Positions 14,001 to 23,331 of a stretch of 64,000 bases of DNA are shown here, in pieces. How positions within the stretch are numbered: position 1 is the first letter of the stretch; each line of letters opens with the position of its first letter. The position numbers and the translations under genes were made by a program. This DNA is from Amoebophrya sp. A120 (Eukaryota > Sar > Dinophyceae > Syndiniales > Amoebophryaceae): positions 1,457,341 through 1,521,340 of the forward strand of contig CAJINV010000007.1 in assembly GCA_905178155.1 (NCBI GenBank), given 5' to 3'. Below the pieces are notes generated by a model, which saw nothing but the letters and a program-made list of their open reading frames with translations, had not been told where the DNA came from and searched no databases.

Positions 14001-16593
14001 TAAGTTTTCGATTGATCATAACAGTTTTTGGCACGAGCTAAAATTCCATTTTTCTGGTACTTTTCCAGAACAAGCCTCCAGATAGTCCTTCAGATCAGAA
14101 TTAAGGACAGTAGCATTTTTCTGGATCATTTATAGGCGTTGTCGACTTGCCAGTATCAAAGGTAAGGTCGATGTTCCCCGACTGCAGCAGCAGCGTTTCC
14201 CAGTGAGGTAGTCGCGCAAGGTCGTGGCGAGAGAGAGCGCGAGCTCGACTCTTTTCAAGAAAAAAAAAAAAGGAAAAGATCGCAAAAGAAAGTAAAGAAA
14301 ACCCCAAAAGCGACACTAAGCAGCCTAGTCTCCGGGGTAAGAAGCGAAAAAAAAAAAAAAGGGAAGAGTGGAGACGTAGCTGCAGGTGGTTGGGCGACCT
14401 GGACATAACTTCGGTTCCCCAGGAAGCCCAGCGGCGTCTGGTTTACCGGGCTGCGACATCAAGTTGTAGCCTGTCTGGTTCCTTGGAACCTAAGGTCTTG
14501 TATTTCTGCCCGACTTCGAGAGATCTCACGCTGAGATGCTCCCCGAAGGTTAGTCGGAGGCTGATCAGGTGGCAAGTCGCCGCCCTGTTCTGTACGCCAT
14601 TGCTGATGAGGTGGTTGCTTTGGCTGACTCCAATTGCACGGCCGGTCACCGCTAAAACGGGTGGTGCCTCGCTCTGCAAGATGCTTTAGAGTTACACTTT
14701 GAAGCAGACATTTACTCGCAGTAATCTTGACAGTGCCCAGACAGTTTCTCGCCCACCTAGAGGCGAACACACATGTTGTTTTTCATGCGACGCCAATGCC
14801 CCCTTTGTGCCCTGGTGGCACGGAGGACGCGTTGCATTTTCTGGGACCACGCAAATTCTAGCCTGCGAGGGGGGGAAGCGAGCAAAAAAAAGTCTGGCCT
14901 GCGGATATCGGGAGGAAAACAGGCAGAAATCAGCATGGCAAATTCTCTGAGGCGTGCTTTTTCATCGATATGGGGAGGGGGAATTTTTCCTTACGATATC
15001 GTGACGGGGGGGAGCAGCAGTGATTTGTACTACGTGCCCGAGCCGAAGGATCTTTACCACGCGGACCTGCCCGCCCTGGTCTCCGACCTGTTCTCGGGCG
15101 AGAAGATCGAGCTGGCCCTGGAGTCGTACACGGTCACCGTGCTCTTCACCAGCTATCGAATCTTGTACTGGAAATGGAACGAGAACGACGACAGCCACGA
15201 ACTGCACGTCGTTTTGTACAAAAACGTCATCCGGTGGAAGTTGACCACCCAAGCCCGGTTTTGGGACCGCAACGAGGAGCTGAAGATTTTCCACGGCTAC
15301 GGCAATGAAAAAACCGAAGTGCTGGAGCTCACGTTCGACTCCACCCGCCGGGAGCCCATCTTTGCGGCCGCGGCGCTCATCAAGGGACACGTGCAAGAAT
15401 ACCACGACAACGAAGTACGCATGCACCACTTCTACGTGCAGAATTGTGCCTGGGGAGGCTGTGCTGGCACCAACAACCCGGGGCATCAACTGTGGAAAGT
15501 CAATAAACCCGCCAACCAACGGGCGAGGACCGCCGAAGAGTTGCGAGAGCACCAGGAAGCGTCCGAGCGGGAAGCTTTTCACGCCGAGGAGGTCGCGAAT
15601 GCAGAGGGGACCGTGAGACACCCGGTCCGGATTAGCGGGCCGCAAGCGGAAGAAATGGAAGCGAAGTTCAGGGACGAGGAAAAAGATCGAAGAAAGCGCG
15701 TGAGGCAGAGAGAAAGGGAAGAAAGAAGACGCGATCGGGTATTGTAAGGAAAAATCCCCCCTCCCCATATCGAAAAGGCATGTTTCCGAAAATTTGCGTT
15801 GCTGATTTGAGGTCACAAATCACGTCTGTCTCGCAAGAAGACAAGGGCAAAAGCTTCGCCCCCATTACAGAGGCGATTTGTCATGCTGTTGGGCCTAGTG
15901 GGGAGCCGTTTGCCAAGCTGAACAACTAGACCGATACGGCCCTACATAGCCTGGGGATCTGGCCGCGATGCCTTTCTGCAATAGAAAGCCGATTTGTGTA
16001 CACAAATCCCGCATCACAGATTTCCATTTCGATATGGGGTGGGGGGATTTTTCCTTTTGATATCGGGAGCAGCAAGCGGCCCGCAAGGCGAAGGACGACA
16101 AGAAGTTCGGCGGGAAGCTATCCCTAGTAAAAACGTACCCACACCAGAGTTGTAATGCAGATTTGCAAAGACAGAAAGACTTGCAATGCGCATCCCCATG
16201 AGAGCCATTCCCAATCGTGTTTTGGATTTTGTGATGCTGTGAACAGGATGAGCAGATGAATCTGTGACGCGGCTGCACTTGCTAACCTGCACTACACTGC
16301 AGAGTGCAACTTGTCATGCGTGACTCACAAAGCTCCTAGGTTTGTGTTGCAAAATCCCCATCCTGACGCTGGTGTGTGTACGTTTTTACTCAGGATAGAA
16401 GCAAGAAAGGAAGTCGTACCAGGAACGGTGGAGGGCCTGGCGGAACAAGAAGGAAACAGAAGAAAGCAAGCGGGAGAAAGAGGAAAAGAAAAAGAAACAG
16501 GAAGAAAGTAAATACGTTACGGTTAGTGGGGTAAGGGCCGAGAAACAAAAAACAACGTGGAGGGAAAAGGTTCAAGGTTGGTTCTCCCGTTGA
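5028..16593 (+). CDS. Large protein with an N-terminal TM segment and several PH-like modules (12 exons, 11 introners)
   Basis: Exons: 5028-6975, 7276-7634, 7905-8849, 9121-9683, 9879-10576, 10877-11250, 11598-11744, 11921-12004, 12252-12326, 15004-15739, 16068-16118 and 16403-16593. They sum to 6171 nt, about 2056 residues. A hydrophobic segment at residues ~95-118 suggests a signal anchor. Residues ~120-600 are low complexity (Asp run coded by GAT repeats, Gln/Glu/Ser-rich). Then come modules with strand patterns like bacterial-type PH (YokE-like) domains: near 6900 (GLVFSDDAVYFIDV), 8425 (DYFFLTTKRIFVVEHG), 9355 (NVWIFTNKRLLIRVLEG), 10270 (GVDFYFEGYG) and 15130 (VLFTSYRILYWKW). The C-terminus is a Lys/Arg/Glu-rich helix. 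The PH call is pattern-based. Lipid or membrane binding would be the family role. An upstream exon is likely because an AG acceptor precedes the ATG. Confidence 0.6.
5606..5634 (+). repeat. GAT trinucleotide run inside coding sequence
   Basis: About nine GAT units in frame encode an aspartate run in the low-complexity part of the large PH-like protein. A similar non-coding run lies at 32612-32633. Confidence 0.9.
6976..7270. mobile_element. Introner, family B (diverged ends)
   Basis: 295 bp. It begins TATCAAATAC; the TIR core ATGTCTGGATCTGGAA is a variant of the family B core. The right end is GTGCATG, not ATA. Flanks are CGCCG (6971-6975) and CGCCG (7271-7275). Excision joins Pro-Ala-Gly-Ser-Leu-Leu-Ala in frame. 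Confidence 0.8.
7635..7899. mobile_element. Introner, family B
   Basis: 265 bp, beginning TATGAACTGC and ending ATTCCATA. The left core is ATGTCTGGGTCTGGAA; the right core is broken by a short insertion. Flanks are AGCAC (7630-7634) and AGCAC (7900-7904). Excision joins Ala-Lys-His-Ala-Pro-Leu in frame. Confidence 0.9.
8850..9115. mobile_element. Introner, family E
   Basis: 266 bp with TIR arms CTCTCAAACGTTGCATT and AATGT-rich/GAGCGCCATA. Flanks are ACCGG (8845-8849) and ACCGA (9116-9120), 4 of 5 matching. The interior carries TTTGTCATGC and GCATGACAAA motifs. Excision joins Ser-Asn-Arg-Ala-Gln-Met in frame. Confidence 0.85.
9684..9873. mobile_element. Introner, family F
   Basis: 190 bp. 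TIR arms are TATCCCAGAGAAA with CAGGCAGGGCAT on the left and ATGCCCTGCCTG with TTTCTGTGGGATG on the right. Flanks are CTCTT (9679-9683) and CTCTT (9874-9878). The only member of this TIR family seen in the window. Confidence 0.85.
10577..10871. mobile_element. Introner, family E
   Basis: 295 bp with TIR arms TTCTCAAGCGTTACATT and GCAACGCTTGAGCA, ending CCATA. Flanks are TACAG (10572-10576) and CTCAG (10872-10876), 3 of 5 matching, so an older insertion is likely. Excision keeps the frame into Ser-Ala-Ser-Ser-Arg-Lys. Confidence 0.75.
11251..11592. mobile_element. Introner, family B
   Basis: 342 bp, beginning TATCAAATGC and ending ACGCATA. Core ATGTCTGGGTCTAGAA on the left, CTTCCAGACCCAGACATAT type on the right. 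Flanks are GCATG on both sides (11246-11250, 11593-11597). Excision joins Met-Gly-Met-Gly-Val-Thr in frame. Confidence 0.9.
11745..11915. mobile_element. Introner, family C (diverged)
   Basis: 171 bp, beginning TATCCTCCGC and ending ATGCATA. Inverted AAAGTATCGCACTC and GAGTGCGATACTT arms. Flanks are GCGTG on both sides (11740-11744, 11916-11920). Excision joins Ala-Ser-Val-Pro-Ala-Leu in frame. Confidence 0.85.
12005..12246. mobile_element. Introner, family B
   Basis: 242 bp with near-perfect TIRs (TATCAACTGCAAATATGTC left, GACATATTTGCATTTGATA right). Flanks are ACGAC on both sides (12000-12004, 12247-12251). Excision joins Leu-His-Asp-Gly-Asp-Glu in frame. Confidence 0.9.
12753..13776 (+). 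pseudogene. LINE ORF remnant: RNase H domain plus zinc-knuckle-like tail
   Basis: The open frame (ATG at 12703 lies in flanking DNA, stop at 13774-13776) reads as the C-terminal part of a retrotransposon polyprotein. Motifs in order: YDAEVIAL (conserved Glu), IFVDSDG (conserved Asp), then HWVPSHRNFRLNTIADKL (His and final Asp region of RNase H). Downstream is CRKCG with a later DHLLVECP, a C-x2-C...H-x5-C arrangement often found after the RNase H of LINE-type ORFs. No upstream RT motif (YADD) is present, so it is a fragment rather than an active element. Confidence 0.7.
12753..14775 (+). mobile_element. 5'-truncated non-LTR retrotransposon (LINE) fragment
   Basis: About 2 kb flanked by a 21-bp direct repeat, 12732-12752 and 14776-14796, one mismatch (core TTTTTCATGCGACG). 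It carries the RNase H-domain reading frame and about 1 kb of 3' non-coding sequence. No reverse transcriptase is left, as expected of a 5'-truncated copy. Homopolymer A runs occur internally (14262-14273, 14348-14360), but there is no terminal poly(A). Confidence 0.6.
15740..16062. mobile_element. Introner, family A
   Basis: 323 bp with TIRs AAAAATCCCCCCTCCCCATA and TATGGGGTGGGGGGATTTTT and flanks TCGGG on both sides (15735-15739, 16063-16067). The interior carries GATTTGTCATGC. Excision joins Asp-Arg-Glu-Gln-Gln-Ala in frame. Confidence 0.9.
16119..16397. mobile_element. Introner, family D
   Basis: 279 bp with TIRs GTAAAAACGTACCCACACCA and GGTGTGTGTACGTTTTTAC and flanks GAAGC on both sides (16114-16118, 16398-16402). 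The other intact family D copy (49143-49421) is the same length. Confidence 0.9.
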
Positions 16594-17739
16594 GGACCGA
16601 CCGCATCATAAGTTTCCGATCCTGTGGTCCCCCCGGAGGTGATGTTGAGTCTACTTCAAGAACCATGTCCTCGACGTTTCTGTAAGCACTTGCTCTGCCG
16701 ATTCATTCATCCCGTTCCTTTATCATATCTCAACGTTTCATCTGTAAGCACTTGCTCTCTTCATCGCCCTTGTATGAGTACTACCCGGCTCGTCTCATAC
16801 TTTTGCGAATGATGTTATAATTCGAAATCGAAATGGAAGTGCACGTTAGTTCATGTTATTTGTTATGTATGACAGGCCCAATGAAAAAATGAGTCGGCTT
16901 CACTCTACTGACCTTTTTTTCTGGTTCTTCAGTTGCAGCTGCAACTCGCACGGCTATGGTGCCGAAGTGTAAGAAATACTTACTATTTACAAATTGATCA
17001 CAAAGAAATGTATAAAGTATAGCGAGGACAGGACAACTGTAAGTATAATCTCGAGAAGTTTCACGCCTATAATATGAACATAGCCGCACGATTTGGTAGT
17101 GCAGTTTTGTTGCCTATGCTTAGACCCTGCATCTAGGTGGACGAAGGTTGATGGCATGAAGTGACCCACGAACCTATTTGAATCTTAAAGCACGATTTTC
17201 ATGTACGAAAAGGATGCGGAAGAATTAAATGCAGACACTTCTTGGAGTACTCTGAGGACACAAGGACTCATCGCTATCAAAATCTAGTACACGCAGGGTC
17301 GTTCTCGTCTTCGTCTCAATTAACCTCCTGCTTCACGTCCTCCGATTCTATGTATGATTGTCGGTCGTTTTTCGCCATCGCCTCCTGCAGTTGAAGGTTT
17401 AAATCGATTGATTCTTTTATTCGGGTCGTCGTGATCTTCGTTTTGCCATTATCGATAGTGTTTTACTAGTGCCGACATTTATTTTTGACTCTCTTTCACC
17501 ACAGAGAAAATTTGAAAATCTATGAAAATTTTCACAAAATAAAGCGGGATGAAGCTTGAATGGTTTTTTTCTTGAAGTAGAGCATGAGCAAGAAGTCTAG
17601 ATGAAATTCGTGTGCTGGTCCTGGACGAATATACATGCAGCACCCTCCTGATCTCGTCCTCTGAAGATTTAATGATTTATTTTCTCCAGTTCTTTGTGAA
17701 AAAGTGCCCCGAAATACATCATCAAAATTACTCTCACGA
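16594..17739. other. Intergenic, with a short direct repeat and a likely 5' leader intron
   Basis: No coding exon identified. CTGTAAGCACTTGCTCT occurs twice, near 16682 and 16744. An acceptor (TTTTCTCCAG, ending 17689) precedes the next gene, so an upstream exon is likely. Several T-rich stretches occur. Confidence 0.4.
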
Positions 17740-20700
17740 ATGGGTTCCCGTCGGGAGGAGTATTTGCGCCGTCGCACGAGCCACAAGCTCCGCGAGTGGG
17801 TTGTTGTATCGTCCCCGGCGGGTCGTGAGGGTGGTGGAGAAGAAGGGACTACTACACGACAAAATGATCTTCATGCCAACACAACTTCAATCGACCAAAA
17901 TGCTGCTCTCGACGCAGAGGAGGACCACCGTAACGAGGACCACCGTACGAGTACCGGGCGAGGACCTCCTCCTGTTCGCTCAACATCTTCGCGGCACAAC
18001 AAGAACCGTAGTTCCTCATCGTCTTCCGACCTCTTGGAGGAAGATCGGCAGGACCCCGTGACTGTCTCCAAGAACTTCAAGATCGAGCTGCAGTCGGACG
18101 CTTTTGGCACCAGCTCCGCGAAGCAACTGCTCGCCGCAAGGAGCAAGCAGCAGGGTCCTTCGAGTAAAGAGTCAGAAGTGCTGTCGTCTTCGATAGTCGG
18201 TGGAGCCGTGTCCTCTGCCAGCAACAAGAATTCGCTGGAGTCTCGCATCGAAGGTTTGAAGCGGGAGACGAATCTGATGAAGCAAAAGTTGGAAACGAAA
18301 CGAAACGCGCGGGCGAGAAACGTTGCGTGGGAGGTGCCCACGACTAGTTGTACAGGAGATGAAGAACAAGTAGAACCCAAAAACGTCACAAAGAACACAA
18401 ATGCAGTTTCCGTGGCGCCCAAACGACCGGAATCGGTTTCGCGCCTGCGTCCGCCTCAACAGATTAATACCGTGCATCACCGTGTAAGGAACATTGCTAG
18501 AAGCGATCAAGGCGGCCGCGATGGGCAAAGAAATACGAAAGTAGAGACCACACACCGCCGGATGAGCTTGCAAGAAAGAAATCCAAATTCCGCATCGCGG
18601 TCAGGTGCGTCCTCTTCAGCCTCTTCGTCTGAAATTGAGACCATGGGCGGGACGCGTGGATTAGCACAACTACCGCGAGATGATTCAGCTCATGAAGTAC
18701 GAGCAGCTGGGCTGTCCACATCCTCTGCTTTTTTCACCTCCTCATCTTCCGAACAAGAAGTCCAAGTCGAACCCGTCCCCCACCCCACCTCGATCGACGA
18801 CGAGCTTCTGCTGGGCCGGCTGTTGCGTCTGGCGCTCGGGCGGGAGCTGTTGGGCAGCTGCAATGACGAGAGGAACAATATTATGCACAATCTGAATAAG
18901 TCGGTTTTGCTGCAGGCTGTGGAAGAAAGGGAACGTGCGACAGGAATTCCGAATGGCGCGGCAAGTTCAGTATCAGTTTCAAGCAGCTCGAAGCGCAGCT
19001 GCAACTCCAGTGTAGTGTCGACCTCGAAAACGTCCTCCAAACTGATTTATCCTGGAGATGGTAGTTGTGCATCAACGTCAACCGTGGTAGTGGCACCACT
19101 ATCGACGAAACAAGCGGCAGGCGAACATCAAGACGAGCCAAGTCTCACCCTCGTCGATGCCAGCCTGCATCTAGCGGACGCACCGAAAAGTCCGGAACTT
19201 TTGCGCCAGACCAGTCGGCTTCCGGAAAGTTCAAATAGTGAAAATAAAGTAGCAGGTGAAGGTGGAGGGGAAAATGAAGCTACTTCTAGCAAACGAACGG
19301 CGACGTGCAGGAAAAAATCTTCTAAAGAACCGCTGAACACGACCAGGGACGAGGTCTATGCTGAGGAAGTTTACGGAACTGCTAGTACTATTGCAGGAGA
19401 CGAAGAGCCGCAGCCGGCGAAAAGTATGACCAGCGCGAGCAACAGTAACAGCAAGGAGATCACCTCCAAACTACGCCCTGCGAGTGCGCCGGCGCACAAA
19501 GTATCAAAACAGGAGAGAAGAAGATCGTCTTCATCAGGTTCCTTTACGCCGGTGGTCGCGCAGAACCCGGAAACCATGACGTTTCACACCAGTTTTCATT
19601 ATCAGTCTTCCCCGGAAAAGAGTGAGACGGAGAGCTTTTTGGATCGCAGTAGTGTTAGAAAAGGAGAAGTGGTGGACGTCGAGCCGAAGAAGAAAAAGAA
19701 ATCCTTAACTCTGGTTCCGGAACTTCAATCTAGAACGGTGAGCAGTGGTGTGGTACACCGAGGAAGCAAAACATCGACAACCGCGACCCGCACTAGCAAA
19801 GAATCAGCAAATGACTCAAGTGTGCAAGTAGTTGTACCACCACCAACTCTTCCTGTCAGATCCACGAAAAAGCAAGAGGCGAGAAAGCAGGCGGCGAGCG
19901 CGAGGCAGCAGGCTATGGAAAAATACGCGAAAAACGCTAGTACGGGTAGTACTTCTACATCTGGGTGGAACAGAGTTGTAAAACAAGAAGGCGCAGAACT
20001 GGCCTCGGAAATAAACAAAGATCCATCCATCAGTGCCACTACAAAACCCAGCATGTCGAGTGCGAAAGCCAAAACTCCGGCCCGGCCGAAAGCCACCCCG
20101 GGGTCGTCCACGAGGGGAACAAACGCGGAATCCAGCAAATCCGCACTGCAGTTGACTGCTGCAGAAGTTCTTGCTCCAGATAGAATCGACGCTGATGCTC
20201 CTACACAAAGAACATTTCAACGCGTTGCTTCCAGCACGACCGAAAAAATCGATCCAGAGACATCAAATTCAGCTGCGACTGCGAGAAAGAAATGCTCAAG
20301 CGAAGATATTGGCTGCATGGTGAAGAAGGAGTTTACCAAAGTGCAGCCGGGCGAATTTTCTGTAAGCGATGCTGCGAACTCCCTGCCACCGACGCGGTTG
20401 GGCTCGAAGATAGTACAACAGGAACAACATCAATTCGCAAACATGATTAAAGCAGGCAGCAAAGAGCACAGAAGTTGTAGTTCTTCAAAAAACAGTTCTG
20501 AACTATTAACATCTTCACGAAGGAGCGCTTCCTCGTCCAAGAAGAGCAAGTCGAGCAGTGGTTGTGTATCCATCTCCTCTTCGGCCAGCAGTACGGCGAC
20601 GAGATACGATACGGAAACAATCCGAAACCGGAAGCTTCTGCTGGACGGATTAAAAATGGAGAACAATACAACTGAGAACGGTGGACCTGTCCTCGAGGAA

Positions 20701-22509
20701 GGTGGAAATTTTGACGCAAATGGTGGTCCTACTACAACATCAGGAACAGCGCAGGAGGACGTCGTGAACAAAGTGCAGTGGTTGTTGGAGCAATTTGCGA
20801 CGGAAGTGGATGCGATTGAAAGCGAAGTTCAACTGGACAAAGGGCATGGTGAACAAGGTCAACATGATGAAGACAACCAGAACTACCAAGCAGGAGCTGC
20901 TACAACGCAGAGAAGAACTGCATCAAGGACATCAAAGCCGACATTGAAAAAGAACAACTTCCCCCGGTGCAAATCCGCTGGCGTGATAGACACGGCGCGG
21001 AAGCAGTATTTTGAGAGCCACGACGACTATTTCGCAGTGAAAAACAACAAAATTCTGGACCGGGACGGTAAGGTTGTGCAGGAAACGAGAGAGCCACCAG
21101 TAAAAATTCTGGCTGGGATGAAACAAGAGGATCATGATCATGATGCGTGGTCCTCGTCGTCGAAAATGTCTAGACCTCGGACCCCGCAAAGGCCCCGAGC
21201 CTTCTCCAACGTGCAGAGCCGCCTGCTGGAACCTAAAAAAAATACTAGGACGCCTTCATCCGCTGGGCGTCATGAAGACAGGCTGATCGAGCGCCAGGCG
21301 AAGGAGTTACCATCTGGCGAAACCAATTTATTTTCCAAGAACACGACTACGAGAAGTCAAAGCAGTACCTCCCTTGATACTAACCGTGTTGCGAAGAGAC
21401 CGACGACACGTCCGAGTAGGTTGTCGACCCCTACCACGCAAATAACGTCTGACGTAGGAACAGAGAAAGTTACAGCATCTTCAGACGAGACGACGAGAAC
21501 GGGAGTCGCGGTTCTTGACTGTCGTGCTGCTAATCGTAGTTCAAGAACTTCTTCTGCGACGGGGACTACTACAGGTGAACAAATCAGAATCTGTGCAGCT
21601 ACCACTTCTCGTGTACCATCCTCCGCACAACTTCTACAGGAAATACAAGATGATGAAAAAGAGCTTCCTTCTCGTTCGAAGTCCTGCTACACCAATCGGT
21701 GGGACCGGCTATCGACACAACGGTCCACAAGAAATATTAAATTCCGACCGGCACTAGACACGCCGAAGGAGGTTTTAGACGCGCCACCGCCGTTCAGTTT
21801 TAAGCCGACGTTGCGGGCGACAGAGGTGTTTAAGGACGTGAAGCCGCGGTACCTGCAATCAGCGGACGAATACGTGGAAAGGAGACACAACCAGATACAC
21901 TTGGAGGTATTAAGTTGTACCACTTATGAGTGTCCGTCGTAGAAGTGTTTGTAGAGGGTTTCTTTCAATCTAATTGTGATTCTCATTCTCTCAGGTAGTT
22001 TGCTCTGCGCTTGGGCTTCGTGCTGCTACAGCATGGCAGAAGAGCTTTGCAGCAGTCATAGGATAATTCTATTGTGCTGATACTGATAGATAAATACTAA
22101 AAAAAAACGAAATATGAAAAAATTCCAGCTCCTAGAGGAAGAGGAGAAGCGGCTCCGCGCCGAAGCAACCACGCCCTCCGGTGTGTCGCGCATGAATATG
22201 AGTCAGTCGACGTTCGAGAAGCAGAATACAACAAGTACCACGGCAGGAGCCGCCTTTGCTCGCGACCCGGACCATGTGAATTCGGATGACGAGCGGGAAA
22301 TGAAGAAGCAGTTTAGAGCAAATCCGGTGCCGCAGTTCAAGCCGCAGCACGTGAAAGGACAGTACAATCACTTCCGGTTGCAGCACGCGGCACGGGCGGA
22401 GAAGGAGCGGAAGGAGCAGCTGGAGTCGAAAATGACATTGCGCCCCACGACACTGGCTCCATCACCGACCAAGTACAGAACCAGGCGGCCAGATGTACCC
22501 TACTGCTGA
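17740..22509 (+). CDS. Ser-rich protein with FAM161-like C-terminus (2 exons)
   Basis: Exons 17740-21906 and 22129-22509 (4548 nt, 1515 residues). The intron 21907-22128 is GT-AG (GTATTA ... TTCCAG), phase 0, with TACTAA upstream of the acceptor. ATG at 17740 (MGSRREEY) is the first in-frame Met after an acceptor ending at 17689; upstream exons are possible. Most of the protein is Ser/Thr/Lys-rich and disordered. The last ~200 residues differ: PPPFSFKPTL, a Glu/Arg helix crossing the exon junction, then KKQFRANPVPQFKP. From memory the order PFSF...coiled coil...FxAxPVP resembles FAM161-type centriole/cilium proteins. This is a tentative assignment. No introner lies in this gene. Confidence 0.6.
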
Positions 22510-23331
22510 TGTACAATGATGTCGGATTAGCATAATTAGACAGAGATCGAGATGAACTGAACAGCGCATGTAGAACGGGTGCTGAAATAATTAACGCGAC
22601 GTGACCACTGTGTAAATGTGACTATCTCGGAGACGAGGACGAGATATTAGAAGACCAAGGCAACGAAGAAACCAAGTTTAGAACTTAGCACGAAGAAAAT
22701 GTGTATCTTTTGAAAGTGGGTCCAGGTGTTGTGCGCCTACCCTTCCTTATGTTTCACTTTGAGATGTTGATCAAATTCAAAACGTATTGAAAAAGCCAAA
22801 GCTCATCTATAATTGGATACCAAAAATAAATATCAGAATATGTTTCAGTTTCAGCAAGAACATCAGGGGCGACCAAGTTTTGATTTGAACACATGTACAA
22901 AAATTTAAATATCAGGAGAAAGTTGATGTTGAACGAGTTTGCCGCTGGGTGCGTCGTGTGTGCCGCTCCGGCGATTTTCCTGTCGTATGTTGTGTGGGCC
23001 ATCGTTCGGCGGATTACTGTGTATCGGTAAAAAAGACTCCGTACTGGTACTACCCGTAGTCTCTCTACTTCGGCGAGGGAGTCAAACACCGAGCGAGGAA
23101 GGCAACTTCCGTACTTTGCCATGCGACGTCGCTCTTTGGCAGTGAGTAAAGTAGATTTAGATTATCGAAGTTTGCTGTGGTCCTCGTCGATTTCGTGCGC
23201 TGAGCTAGAACGCGAGGACAATTTTTGAGTGCGCACGGAACAACTGCGAAGACGAAGTTTTCCTTCGAGTTTTATCCTCAAGCAGTCTGATTCATTCGCT
23301 CAACAGTTAGTTTTGTTCTGTCGACTGGTAT
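22510..23331. other. Intergenic, nothing identified
   Basis: About 0.8 kb, AT-rich around 22750-22930. No exon, RNA gene or repeat that I can support. Confidence 0.5.

Larger units (their letters stand above)
12593..14932. mobile_element. Outer nested insertion with 17-bp target duplication
   Basis: A 17-bp sequence beginning AAAACAGGCA occurs at 12593-12609 and again at 14916-14932 with one mismatch. The bases between it and the inner LINE (about 122 left, 119 right) would form an unidentified element of roughly 260 bp into which the LINE later inserted. Confidence 0.45.
12327..14998. mobile_element. Introner, family A, enlarged by nested insertions
   Basis: 2672 bp. The left end (TATCAAAATG, CCCCCTCCCC) and right end (GGGGAGGGGG, ACGATA) are family A TIRs. 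Flanks are TCGTG (12322-12326) and TCGTG (14999-15003). Removing 12610-14932 would leave 349 bp, close to the 321-328 bp of the other family A copies. The host frame (Arg-Ile-Val-Thr-Gly-Gly) is still preserved. Confidence 0.85.
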
